Assembly: GCA_046050145.1 (NCBI GenBank)
Contig: JBJOQC010000003.1
Span: 1-14,589, forward strand
Source of the DNA: CAYZPE01 sp046050145
GTDB lineage: Bacteria; Patescibacteriota; Minisyncoccia; Phycocordibacterales; CAYZPE01
Reading direction: 5' to 3'
DNA length: 14,589 nt
In this document: positions 6,515 through 12,681 of the stretch, piece after piece
Layout of the letters: each line of letters starts with the position of its first letter
Numbering within the stretch: position 1 is the stretch's first letter
Translations under genes and position numbers: made by a program
The notes under the pieces: generated by a model
What the model was told of the DNA's origin: nothing
The model's input: the letters and a program-made list of their open reading frames with translations, nothing else
Databases searched by the model: none

Positions 6515-7213
6515 ATGGTACACAAAGAGCATAATGAGTTTACTTCTCTTATAACCCATCAACTTCGTGAACCACTTACGAATATAAAATGGGTTCTTTC
6601 TCTTTTGGTAAATGGTGAGGCGGGGAATCTCTCTTCTGAACAAAAAGAACTCATAGGAAAAGCATTTCGAAGTGGAGAGCATGCTCTCGCTTTGATTGAC
6701 GACATGCTTAAGGCTGATCGTATTGATTCAAGCACATTTGATATTTATCCTGTTGATTCTGATTTTGTTGAGATTGTGCAGAAAGCATTCGATGAGCTCA
6801 GGACTCACGCTGATCAAAAAAAGATACAGTTTACTCTTAAGGCCGATCATAAAAATACCCCTCTTATTTCTATTGATCCAGCCCACATTGGTGAAGCTGT
6901 TCTCAACCTTTTAGAAAATGCTCTTCACTACACACCTCAAGGTGGAAAGGTTGAGGCTCTTGTTGCGGTAGAAGGAAATAGTGTGGTGTTTTCTGTAACT
7001 GATACAGGTATAGGTATTCCAAAAGAAGAAATTTCAAAGATCTCGAGTAGATTTTTTAGGGCAACAAATGCTCATACAGCAAATGAACACGGGTCTGGCT
7101 TAGGTTTGTTTATTGTAAGAAGGATTGTTGAGCGACACGGAGGCACTTTTGGTTTTGAAAGTATTGAAGGGTCTGGAAGCGTTTTTCATATTTCATTACC
7201 TTTTAAAAACTAA
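6515..7213 (+). CDS. Sensorless cytoplasmic histidine kinase
   Basis: 232 aa with only the transmitter core. The H-box FTSLITHQLREPLTNIKW holds His15, the probable phosphorylation site. The ATPase domain has an N-box (NLLENALHYTP, 131-141), G1 (DTGIGIP, 163-169), an F-box (RFFRA, 179-183) and G2 (HGSGLGLFIV, 192-201), so it should be active. There is no transmembrane segment, PAS, GAF or HAMP; only about seven residues precede the H-box helix. Input must come from a partner protein, or the protein has lost its sensor. The gene lies 12 nt after uvrB and 45 nt before a receiver-only response regulator, its obvious partner. Position next to uvrB and uvrA hints at co-expression with DNA repair but does not show a functional link. 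No SD is visible. Confidence 0.93.
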   Translation: MVHKEHNEFTSLITHQLREPLTNIKWVLSLLVNGEAGNLSSEQKELIGKAFRSGEHALALIDDMLKADRIDSSTFDIYPVDSDFVEIVQKAFDELRTHADQKKIQFTLKADHKNTPLISIDPAHIGEAVLNLLENALHYTPQGGKVEALVAVEGNSVVFSVTDTGIGIPKEEISKISSRFFRATNAHTANEHGSGLGLFIVRRIVERHGGTFGFESIEGSGSVFHISLPFKN

Positions 7214-7219
7214 ATTGGG

Positions 7220-7240
7220 TGTTATACTATAAGCTATAAT
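7220..7240 (+). promoter_or_regulatory. Candidate -10 elements before the response regulator
   Basis: An extended -10, TGTTATACT (7220-7228), and a perfect TATAAT (7235-7240) lie in the 45-bp gap between kinase and receiver genes. Neither has a clear -35, so a separate promoter is possible but unproven. Confidence 0.35.
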
Positions 7241-7258
7241 TGTTAAATTAGATTCATT

Positions 7259-7648
7259 ATGGAACAAGTACTAACAGGTAAAAAAGTAATGTGGGTTGAG
7301 GATGACCAGCTTTTAGGAGATGTGGTTGCAAAGGTTATTACAAACCACGGCGCAACAGTTGTGCGGGCAATGGACGGTGAAGAGGCTCAGCGTATTGTTG
7401 AAACAGAAATGCCAGATATTGTAGTGCTCGACATCTTGCTTCCAAAGGCAGACGGGTTTAAGGTTCTTGAAACCATTAAGCAGAATCCAAAACTTATGAA
7501 TATTCCTGTGATTCTTTTCTCAAACCTTTCTTCAAAAGAAGATATTGAAAAAGGGCTTTCACTCGGTGCACATAAATTTATTGTAAAGGCAACTATTGTT
7601 CCAAACGAGATTATAGATGAAATAAAGTCCGCATTGCACATTGTATAA
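7259..7648 (+). CDS. Single-domain response regulator (CheY-like receiver)
   Basis: 129 aa, all one receiver domain. The acidic pair is Glu14/Asp15-Asp16 in VEDDQ, the phospho-acceptor is Asp58 in VVLDILLP, the switch Ser is Ser88 in ILFSNL, and the conserved Lys is Lys110 in FIVKA. The usual KP step after this Lys is KA here, a small deviation. No DNA-binding or enzymatic output domain follows, so it must act by protein contact or as a phosphate carrier. It directly follows the kinase and ends at its own terminator, closing the uvrB-kinase-receiver group. No SD is seen. Confidence 0.94.
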   Translation: MEQVLTGKKVMWVEDDQLLGDVVAKVITNHGATVVRAMDGEEAQRIVETEMPDIVVLDILLPKADGFKVLETIKQNPKLMNIPVILFSNLSSKEDIEKGLSLGAHKFIVKATIVPNEIIDEIKSALHIV

Positions 7649-7650
7649 GA

Positions 7651-7681
7651 AAAAAAGAGACCTTGCGAGGTCTCTTTTTTT
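7651..7681 (+). terminator. Intrinsic terminator after the response regulator
   Basis: AGAGACCT (7656-7663) pairs with AGGTCTCT (7668-7675) around a TGCG loop, extended by A-T pairs, with a T-run to 7681. Confidence 0.9.
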
Positions 7682-7716
7682 CTTGTAGGATATACGCATT
7701 ATAAAAATCATATATA

Positions 7717-7741
7717 CCCCTTAGGGCTGGTCCCACGGGGA
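7717..7741 (+). promoter_or_regulatory. Hairpin overlapping the uvrA ribosome-binding region
   Basis: CCCC (7717-7720) can pair with GGGG (7737-7740), and inside it GGG (7724-7726) with CCC (7732-7734). GGGGA, the only SD-like sequence for uvrA, ends 7 nt before the ATG at 7749 and would be hidden in this stem. A TATAAA at 7700-7705 could be the -10. Confidence 0.35.
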
Positions 7742-7748
7742 AATTTAC

Positions 7749-10364
7749 ATGTCTTTAAACAAAAAGCAAAAAAAGGGAGGTGATCCAGAAGTCCTTATTG
7801 TAAAGGGTGCTCGAACACACAACCTTAAAGATATTACTGTTGAAATGCCACGAAATAAGATGGTTGTTTTTACGGGACTTTCTGGTTCAGGAAAATCATC
7901 ACTTGCTTTTGATACTATTTTTGCTGAAGGTCAGCGTCGCTATGTAGAATCTCTTTCTTCATACGCTCGACAGTTTTTAAATACGATGCAGAAGCCAGAT
8001 GTGGATGAGATTCAAGGTCTTTCTCCTGCAATCTCTATTGATCAAAAGTCTCGATCAAACAATCCTCGTTCGACAGTTGCAACGATTACTGAAATTTACG
8101 ACTACCTTCGTATTCTCTATGCTCGTATTGGTAAACCACACTGTTTGATTTGTGGGGATGAGATACGAAGACTTTCTCATGAGGAAATAAAGAATTTTAT
8201 TCATCAGAAAATAGACGAGAAACTTACGAAGGTAACACAAAATGTAAAAGCATTACCATTTTATATTGAACTCTTTGCTCCTGTAGTTCGAGGGCGAAAA
8301 GGTGAATACTACCAACTTCTTTATGACCTACTTGGTAAGGGATATTCAGAAGTGCTTGTTGATGGTAAGCGACACAAACTTCGTGAACGAATAGAGCTTT
8401 CAAAAACAAAGCGCCATGATATTTCTGTCCTTGTAGATTCTATTAATATTTTTGATTTTGGGACAACTTCAAAAAAGGATGCAGAAGAGCGTCTTGGAGA
8501 GTCTCTCGAAAAAGCTCTGCAAGAGTCTGAGGGTTTGGTAGAGATTGGTTGGCGAGATATGTCTACAAAAGTACAAGACGAAGAACGTTTTCTTATGTCT
8601 TCAAAATTTTCATGTCCAAAAGACGGGTATTCGTATCCAGAAATAGAGCCTCGTTTGTTTTCATTCAACTCTCCGTATGGTGCTTGTCCTGATTGTAATG
8701 GGCTTGGTACAAAATATTTTTTTGGTAAAGAAGTCTGTCCCGTGTGTAATGGTGCACGTCTTCGTCCAGAAGCACTTCATGTACGAATTGGAGATAAAAA
8801 TATTGTTGAGCTCGTTGCGATGTCTATAAAAAATAGTAATACTTTTTTTGAAAGTCTCGATCTTACATCTCGAGAACAGGAAATTTCAAAGGTTATTTTG
8901 AAAGAGATAACATCTCGTATTCTCTTTATGATCAATGTGGGTATTGAGTATCTCTCACTCGACCGTCGTGCCCATACTCTTTCGGGTGGAGAGGCTCAGC
9001 GTATTCGTTTGGCAAGTCAGCTTGGCTCAGGACTTGTGGGAGCGCTGTATGTGCTCGATGAACCTACGATTGGACTTCATTCACGAGACAATGATCGTTT
9101 GATAAAAACACTTCTTGAACTTCGAGATTTGGGAAATACAATTATTATTGTTGAGCATGATGAGGATACTATTTTTGCTTCAGACTATCTTGTCGACATT
9201 GGTCCAGGTGCGGGGGTGCATGGAGGTAATGTGGTCGTTTCGGGTTGGCTTGAGGAATTGCTTATGGCGAAGAAAAATACATCAGGCTCTGTAACACTCG
9301 ACTATTTACGTGGAGACAAAAAGATTGCTATTCCAGAAACACGACGGTCAAATGATAAGGGAAGTATAAAAATTGCTGGAGGAAAAGTTTTTAATATAAA
9401 AAACTTAAATATCGAAATTCCTTTAGGAAGACTTCTTGCTGTGACGGGTGTGTCGGGATCAGGTAAGTCATCATTTGTGTATGAAATATTACATAAAAAT
9501 CTCCAAGCTCGATTTGAACGAAAGTATCGATCTGCGGAGATATACAACTGTACGTCTTTTACAGGTACGGAATATCTAGGACGTTCAATTTTGATTGACC
9601 AGTCACCGATTGGCAGAACTCCGCGATCAAATCCAGCAACATATACAGGAGCATTTACGTTTATTCGAGATATGTTTGCAGAAACTGCTGAGGCTCGAGC
9701 TCGAGGTTGGAGATCAAATAGATTTTCTTTTAACGTAAAAGGCGGTCGTTGTGAGACATGTCAGGGTAACGGAACTATTGCTGTTGAAATGCATTTTTTG
9801 CCTACAGTGTATGTGCCGTGTGATGTATGTCAGGGAAAGCGATTTATGAAAGACACTCTAGAGGTAACATACAAAGGAAAAAACATATATGAAGTATTAA
9901 AAATGACGGTCGAAGAAGCACTTACTTTCTTTGAAGATATTCCAGCTATTTACGATAGGTTAAATACTTTGAACGATGTAGGTCTTGGATATTTACAGCT
10001 TGGTCAATCTGCCACAACACTTTCAGGTGGAGAAGCTCAGCGTGTAAAGATTTCTTCTGAGTTGTACCGTCCTCATATTCAAAAAACTATATATCTTCTT
10101 GATGAACCTACTATCGGACTTCACTATGAAGATGTTAAAAAACTGATTGAAATTCTTCAGAAACTTGTTGATAAGGGAAATACAGTTTTGGTGATTGAAC
10201 ATAATCTTGATCTTATAAAGTCATCTGACTATGTTATTGATATTGGACCTGAGGGTGGTGAGGGAGGTGGAAAAATCGTTGCAAAAGGCACTCCAGAACA
10301 GGTAGCTAACACAAAGGGCTCATACACTGGTGAATATCTAAAGAAAGTTTTAAAGGCAAGATAA
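7749..10364 (+). CDS. uvrA: UvrA, excinuclease ABC subunit A (shortened form)
   Basis: 871 aa against about 940 in most bacteria. UvrA is the dimeric ABC-type ATPase that scans DNA for damage and loads UvrB. First ATPase: Walker A GLSGSGKSS (43-51), signature LSGGEAQR (411-418), Walker B VLDEPT (435-440). Second: Walker A GVSGSGKSS (567-575), signature (758-765), Walker B LLDEPT (783-788). The second zinc module is intact: Cys668, Cys671, Cys691, Cys694 with 19 residues between pairs. The first is unusual: the usual CPxCG reads CPKDG (Cys289, Asp292), followed by Cys313 and Cys316. The stretch of some 70 residues normally between GLG and the next C-x2-C is cut to 13, so Cys330 and Cys333 (CPVCNGARLRPEA) follow almost at once. 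No LexA-like operator is seen. The gene ends in a strong hairpin. Confidence 0.97.
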   Translation: MSLNKKQKKGGDPEVLIVKGARTHNLKDITVEMPRNKMVVFTGLSGSGKSSLAFDTIFAEGQRRYVESLSSYARQFLNTMQKPDVDEIQGLSPAISIDQKSRSNNPRSTVATITEIYDYLRILYARIGKPHCLICGDEIRRLSHEEIKNFIHQKIDEKLTKVTQNVKALPFYIELFAPVVRGRKGEYYQLLYDLLGKGYSEVLVDGKRHKLRERIELSKTKRHDISVLVDSINIFDFGTTSKKDAEERLGESLEKALQESEGLVEIGWRDMSTKVQDEERFLMSSKFSCPKDGYSYPEIEPRLFSFNSPYGACPDCNGLGTKYFFGKEVCPVCNGARLRPEALHVRIGDKNIVELVAMSIKNSNTFFESLDLTSREQEISKVILKEITSRILFMINVGIEYLSLDRRAHTLSGGEAQRIRLASQLGSGLVGALYVLDEPTIGLHSRDNDRLIKTLLELRDLGNTIIIVEHDEDTIFASDYLVDIGPGAGVHGGNVVVSGWLEELLMAKKNTSGSVTLDYLRGDKKIAIPETRRSNDKGSIKIAGGKVFNIKNLNIEIPLGRLLAVTGVSGSGKSSFVYEILHKNLQARFERKYRSAEIYNCTSFTGTEYLGRSILIDQSPIGRTPRSNPATYTGAFTFIRDMFAETAEARARGWRSNRFSFNVKGGRCETCQGNGTIAVEMHFLPTVYVPCDVCQGKRFMKDTLEVTYKGKNIYEVLKMTVEEALTFFEDIPAIYDRLNTLNDVGLGYLQLGQSATTLSGGEAQRVKISSELYRPHIQKTIYLLDEPTIGLHYEDVKKLIEILQKLVDKGNTVLVIEHNLDLIKSSDYVIDIGPEGGEGGGKIVAKGTPEQVANTKGSYTGEYLKKVLKAR

Positions 10365-10369
10365 AACAA

Positions 10370-10411
10370 AACCCCGATTTTTCTGCTTAAAAAAGCAGAA
10401 AAATCGGGGTT
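10370..10411. terminator. 19-bp bidirectional terminator after uvrA
   Basis: A perfect stem of 19 bp (10370-10388 with 10393-10411) with an AAAA loop, lying between the convergent uvrA and the 73-aa gene. Confidence 0.9.
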
Positions 10412-10422
10412 GTGTGGCGAGT

Positions 10423-10644
10423 TTAGAAATCAGTCATTCCTTTGCTTATTAGTCGACAGGTAGCTGCAGACGATAAACTTGCGTCTGACTTGTGTTGGAT
10501 ATTGTGTCGTATTGTGCGAACCGGTCTCTTGAGAGCTTCCTCTAAACTCTCATTAGTTATTTGTGTGTTGATGTTGTGTAGTCCTGAACGTCGCTCTTCC
10601 TCTGCCCATTTTTCGAGTTCTGATCGAACGCCATCCTTGCTCAT
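10423..10644 (-). CDS. Hypothetical 73-aa protein
   Basis: Not recognised. It begins MSKDGVRSELEKWAEEERRS and ends CRLISKGMTDF. It is highly charged and probably mostly helical (about 4-21 and 31-42), with no signal or membrane segment and a single Cys. Start choice is supported by AGAGG (10651-10655 complement) 6 nt upstream of the ATG. The terminator at 10370-10411 lies 12 bp beyond the stop. The plus-strand frame over the same DNA (10442-10663) has no comparable signals. A small independent minus-strand unit between uvrA and uvrC. Confidence 0.6.
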   Translation of the reverse strand: MSKDGVRSELEKWAEEERRSGLHNINTQITNESLEEALKRPVRTIRHNIQHKSDASLSSAATCRLISKGMTDF

Positions 10645-10695
10645 GGTGCACCTCTGTACCTAAGAGAAAAGAAATATAAAATGTACGCCTTTTTG

Positions 10696-10723
10696 AATAT
10701 AGCATTAAAATTAAAAAATTAAA
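10696..10723 (-). promoter_or_regulatory. Weak promoter candidate for the 73-aa gene
   Basis: TATATT (10696-10701 complement) with a poor -35 TTTAAT (10718-10723 complement) at 16 bp. The region is very AT-rich, so such matches arise easily. Confidence 0.3.
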
Positions 10724-10750
10724 GATAAAAATTCAAAAAAGTGGATAAAT

Positions 10751-10776
10751 AAAAAAACCGAGCAATTGCTCGGTTT
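10751..10776 (-). terminator. Terminator of the ACP-like gene
   Basis: An uninterrupted palindrome (10755-10776, AAACCGAGCAA and its complement) with the A-run at 10751-10757 forming a U-tract on the minus strand. It sits 24 bp past the stop codon. Confidence 0.85.
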
Positions 10777-10799
10777 GCTGTAGAGGTGCTTAATTTTGT

Positions 10800-11093
10800 T
10801 TACGTTGCATTTCGTTTATTTATGATTTTGGTTGCGATCTCGTCTAGAGTCAGTTCTCCAGCCAAAGCTGGATCTGTTGGAATTTCATCTGGATTGAATT
10901 TGATTCCGAACTTTTTTTCGAGGCGGGCTTGAAACTCGAGGAACTCACCTTGTCCGATAGGGTGCTGACCAATCCCAGCACGATCTAGTGTAAGGGAACC
11001 AAATTCAATTGCTGGTAAGGATTCCTCGACCATTTCCTCGATAACTTCTGTAATTCCAAAACAGATATGGGCACGTCGGCTTGGCCAGCTCAT
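10800..11093 (-). CDS. Small protein resembling an acyl carrier protein without the serine
   Basis: 97 aa. The ATG at 11093 is preceded by GGAGG 8 nt upstream; the longer reading from TTG at 11108 would start inside that SD. The pattern recalls an acyl carrier protein: helix I (ITEVIEEMVEES, 14-25), a loop, then FLEFQARLEKKFGIKFNPDEI in the place of ACP helix II (consensus ELVMALEEEFGIEIPDE), and a last helix ELTLDEIATKIINKR. The site for the phosphopantetheine serine (DSL) reads GQG in my by-eye alignment, so it could not carry a 4'-phosphopantetheine arm there. It might be a degenerate ACP-fold protein with a binding role, or a chance likeness. It has a promoter at 11139-11167 and its own terminator. 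No fatty-acid synthesis gene is nearby. Confidence 0.6.
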   Translation of the reverse strand: MSWPSRRAHICFGITEVIEEMVEESLPAIEFGSLTLDRAGIGQHPIGQGEFLEFQARLEKKFGIKFNPDEIPTDPALAGELTLDEIATKIINKRNAT

Positions 11094-11138
11094 GGTAGAG
11101 ACCTCCAAAAAAATTTGTGAATGTGCGATTCATTTGAT

Positions 11139-11167
11139 ACGATAATACATAAGTATATATATGTCAA
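11139..11167 (-). promoter_or_regulatory. Promoter of the ACP-like gene, overlapping the uvrC start
   Basis: On the minus strand, TTGACA (11162-11167) and TATCGT (11139-11144) are 17 bp apart. The -35 lies within uvrC codons 1-3, so RNA polymerase bound here should compete with uvrC transcription. Confidence 0.55.
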
Positions 11168-12372
11168 ATATTCAAGAACAAGTAAAAAACCTTCCAGATT
11201 CTTCTGGCGTATACCTTTTTAAAAATGAAAAAGGGGATATTTTGTATATCGGAAAAGCAACATCACTTCATGATCGAGTGCGAAGTTATTTTTCAAATGA
11301 CATCGAATTTGTGCGTAGTCCTTTGATTGCTAAAATGATCACTGATGCTTCAAAGATAGATATTGAAAAAACAGACTCAGTTCTTGAAGCTTTGATTCTC
11401 GAAGCTCATTTAATAAAAAAACATCAGCCTCCATACAATACAAAAGAAAAAGATAATAAGAGTTTTAATTATGTTGTTATAACTAAGGAAGATTTCCCAC
11501 AAGTATTAGTTGTTCGTGGTCGTGATCTTGATTCTCAGCTAAAAGCCAAAACTTTAAAAATCAAAGCTTCTTTCGGACCTTTCCCTCATGGTAAGGAGCT
11601 ACAAGAAGCGCTAAAAATTGTACGCAAACTATTTCCTTTTCATGATGCTCGTTCTAAAAAAACATATGGAGAAGAATTTTATAAACAGCTTGGATTAGCA
11701 CCTGATGTTTCAAGAGAAGGAGCAGAGAAAGAGTATACAAAAATAATTAAAAATATTATTTTATTTTTTGAAGGTAATAAGAAAAAGATTATTAAAAATC
11801 TCGAAAGAGAAATGCAGATTTATGCAAAAAATTTAGCCTTTGAGAAGGCAGAGGGAGTAAAAAGAAAAATATTTGCATTAAACCACATTCAGGATGTTGC
11901 CCTCATAAAAGAGAGGCAGTCTGTTATAGGAGAGAGTTTTAGGATTGAAGCGTATGACGTGGCTCATATTGCAGGTACATCCGTGGTAGGTGTCATGACA
12001 GTGATTGAAGATAGAGAAATTAAAAGGTCAGATTATAGAAAATTTATTATAAAAGATAATCCCGGGGTAAATGATACAGGAGCTCTTAGAGAGATACTTA
12101 CTCGTCGTTTTAATCATCTTGAGTGGGCTATGCCAACTCTCGTGGTGGTTGATGGTGGTATTGCTCAGAAAAATACAGCAGAGAGCTTTCTAAAAGAAAA
12201 GAATATTCAAATCCCTGTTGTTGCTGTTACTAAAGATGGGCGTCATAAGCCTCGAGAAATTCAAGGTGATGTAGAGCTTGTTAAAACATATGAAAAAAAT
12301 ATTTTACTTGCAAACGGAGAAGCACACAGATTTGCTTTGAAATTCCATAGACAAAAAAGAGATCAGCTATAA
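11161..12372 (+). CDS. uvrC: UvrC, excinuclease ABC subunit C (short form lacking HhH and cysteines)
   Basis: 403 aa against about 600 in most bacteria. UvrC makes both incisions beside the lesion. Present: the N-terminal GIY-YIG nuclease (Gly16-Val-Tyr18, Tyr29-Ile-Gly31, Arg39, Glu81 in LILEAHLI), a UVR domain that binds UvrB (about 207-244) and the RNase H-like nuclease with Asp266 (EAYDVAHIAGT), Asp331 (VVVDGGIAQ), Asp359 (VTKDGRHK) and His389 (GEAHRFALKFHR). Missing: the C-terminal tandem helix-hairpin-helix; translation stops just after HRQKRDQ and no continuation is found in downstream frames. The protein has no cysteine at all, so the four-Cys cluster between the GIY-YIG and UVR parts, reported to bind Fe-S in E. 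coli, is absent. No SD; possible -10 GATAAT at 11141-11146. Catalytic residues suggest it is functional. Confidence 0.95.
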   Translation: MSNIQEQVKNLPDSSGVYLFKNEKGDILYIGKATSLHDRVRSYFSNDIEFVRSPLIAKMITDASKIDIEKTDSVLEALILEAHLIKKHQPPYNTKEKDNKSFNYVVITKEDFPQVLVVRGRDLDSQLKAKTLKIKASFGPFPHGKELQEALKIVRKLFPFHDARSKKTYGEEFYKQLGLAPDVSREGAEKEYTKIIKNIILFFEGNKKKIIKNLEREMQIYAKNLAFEKAEGVKRKIFALNHIQDVALIKERQSVIGESFRIEAYDVAHIAGTSVVGVMTVIEDREIKRSDYRKFIIKDNPGVNDTGALREILTRRFNHLEWAMPTLVVVDGGIAQKNTAESFLKEKNIQIPVVAVTKDGRHKPREIQGDVELVKTYEKNILLANGEAHRFALKFHRQKRDQL

Positions 12373-12411
12373 AAATTAACTGTAACTAATGTTTCTTGTC
12401 GTATGGTTAGT

Positions 12412-12420
12412 TGTTATAAT
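12412..12420 (+). promoter_or_regulatory. Extended -10 promoter before the RNA candidate
   Basis: TGTTATAAT: a perfect TATAAT (12415-12420) with the extended TG one base upstream. No -35 match, which an extended -10 tolerates. It lies 40 nt after the uvrC stop. Confidence 0.5.
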
Positions 12421-12426
12421 TAAAAT

Positions 12427-12533
12427 TCTTTGTTAAACTTTTTATGCGGTAAGTGGTGAGGTTGCTACTCGTAGTAGTTTCTAAATCTCACACTTTCAGC
12501 TCCGCTCGACGCAGGGATGTGTCGAGTTTTTTT
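12427..12533 (+). ncRNA. Candidate small structured RNA (about 107 nt)
   Basis: No reading frame of useful length exists here, yet the stretch has a promoter, an internal fold and a terminator. AAGTG-G-TGAG (12451-12460) pairs with CTCACACTT (12487-12495) leaving one bulged G; inside is CTACT (12465-12469) with AGTAG (12473-12477). CTCGACGC (12505-12512) pairs with GTGTCGAG (12519-12526), followed by seven T. It does not resemble SRP RNA, 6S RNA, tmRNA, RNase P or a riboswitch class known to me. It could also be a structured uvrC 3' untranslated region. Confidence 0.45.
12505..12533 (+). terminator. Intrinsic terminator of the RNA candidate
   Basis: An 8-bp stem (12505-12512 with 12519-12526, one G-T pair) with an AGGGAT loop and seven consecutive T. 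Confidence 0.8.
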
Positions 12534-12571
12534 ATAGACAAAAAAGAGACAAGTTGATATAAAAATAATAT

Positions 12572-12633
12572 AAGGGGTTTGTGTAGCGGCGAACTCCTTG
12601 CTCCTCGGAAACTTGTTGTTTCCGGGGATTTTT
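12572..12633 (+). ncRNA. Second short structured RNA candidate or ddl leader element
   Basis: AAGGGG (12572-12577) can pair with CTCCTT (12594-12599, one G-T). It is followed by a 10-bp stem (12603-12612 with 12618-12627, one G-T, loop TTGTT) and an ATTTTT tract. A TATAAG just upstream (12569-12574) might be a -10, but no -35 fits. It would make an RNA of about 50-60 nt, or a second terminator shielding ddl from upstream transcription. Confidence 0.3.
12603..12633 (+). terminator. Terminator upstream of ddl
   Basis: The stem 12603-12612 with 12618-12627 followed by T-rich sequence. Together with the one at 12505-12533 it isolates ddl from uvrC. Confidence 0.7.
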
Positions 12634-12669
12634 AATTTAGCTCTGCACTTTGCTTTTTGAATTCTGAGT

Positions 12670-12675
12670 TATAAT
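12670..12675 (+). promoter_or_regulatory. ddl -10 box implying a leaderless mRNA
   Basis: A perfect TATAAT ends 6 nt before the ddl ATG (12682), so the expected RNA start coincides with the start codon. The -35 region is weak. Confidence 0.55.
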
Positions 12676-12681
12676 GTTTTT

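Noticed and set aside
10442..10663. 73-aa plus-strand frame opposite the small minus gene
   Set aside because: It has no SD or promoter, while the minus-strand frame has an SD and a terminator.
4431..11160. SOS (LexA) operators near uvrB, uvrA and uvrC
   Set aside because: No GAAC-N4-GTTC or CTGT-N8-ACAG match was found by eye in the upstream regions.
12373..12681. uvrC HhH domain continuing in another frame
   Set aside because: The downstream sequence is full of stops and structured RNA signals; no HhH-like residues appear in any frame.
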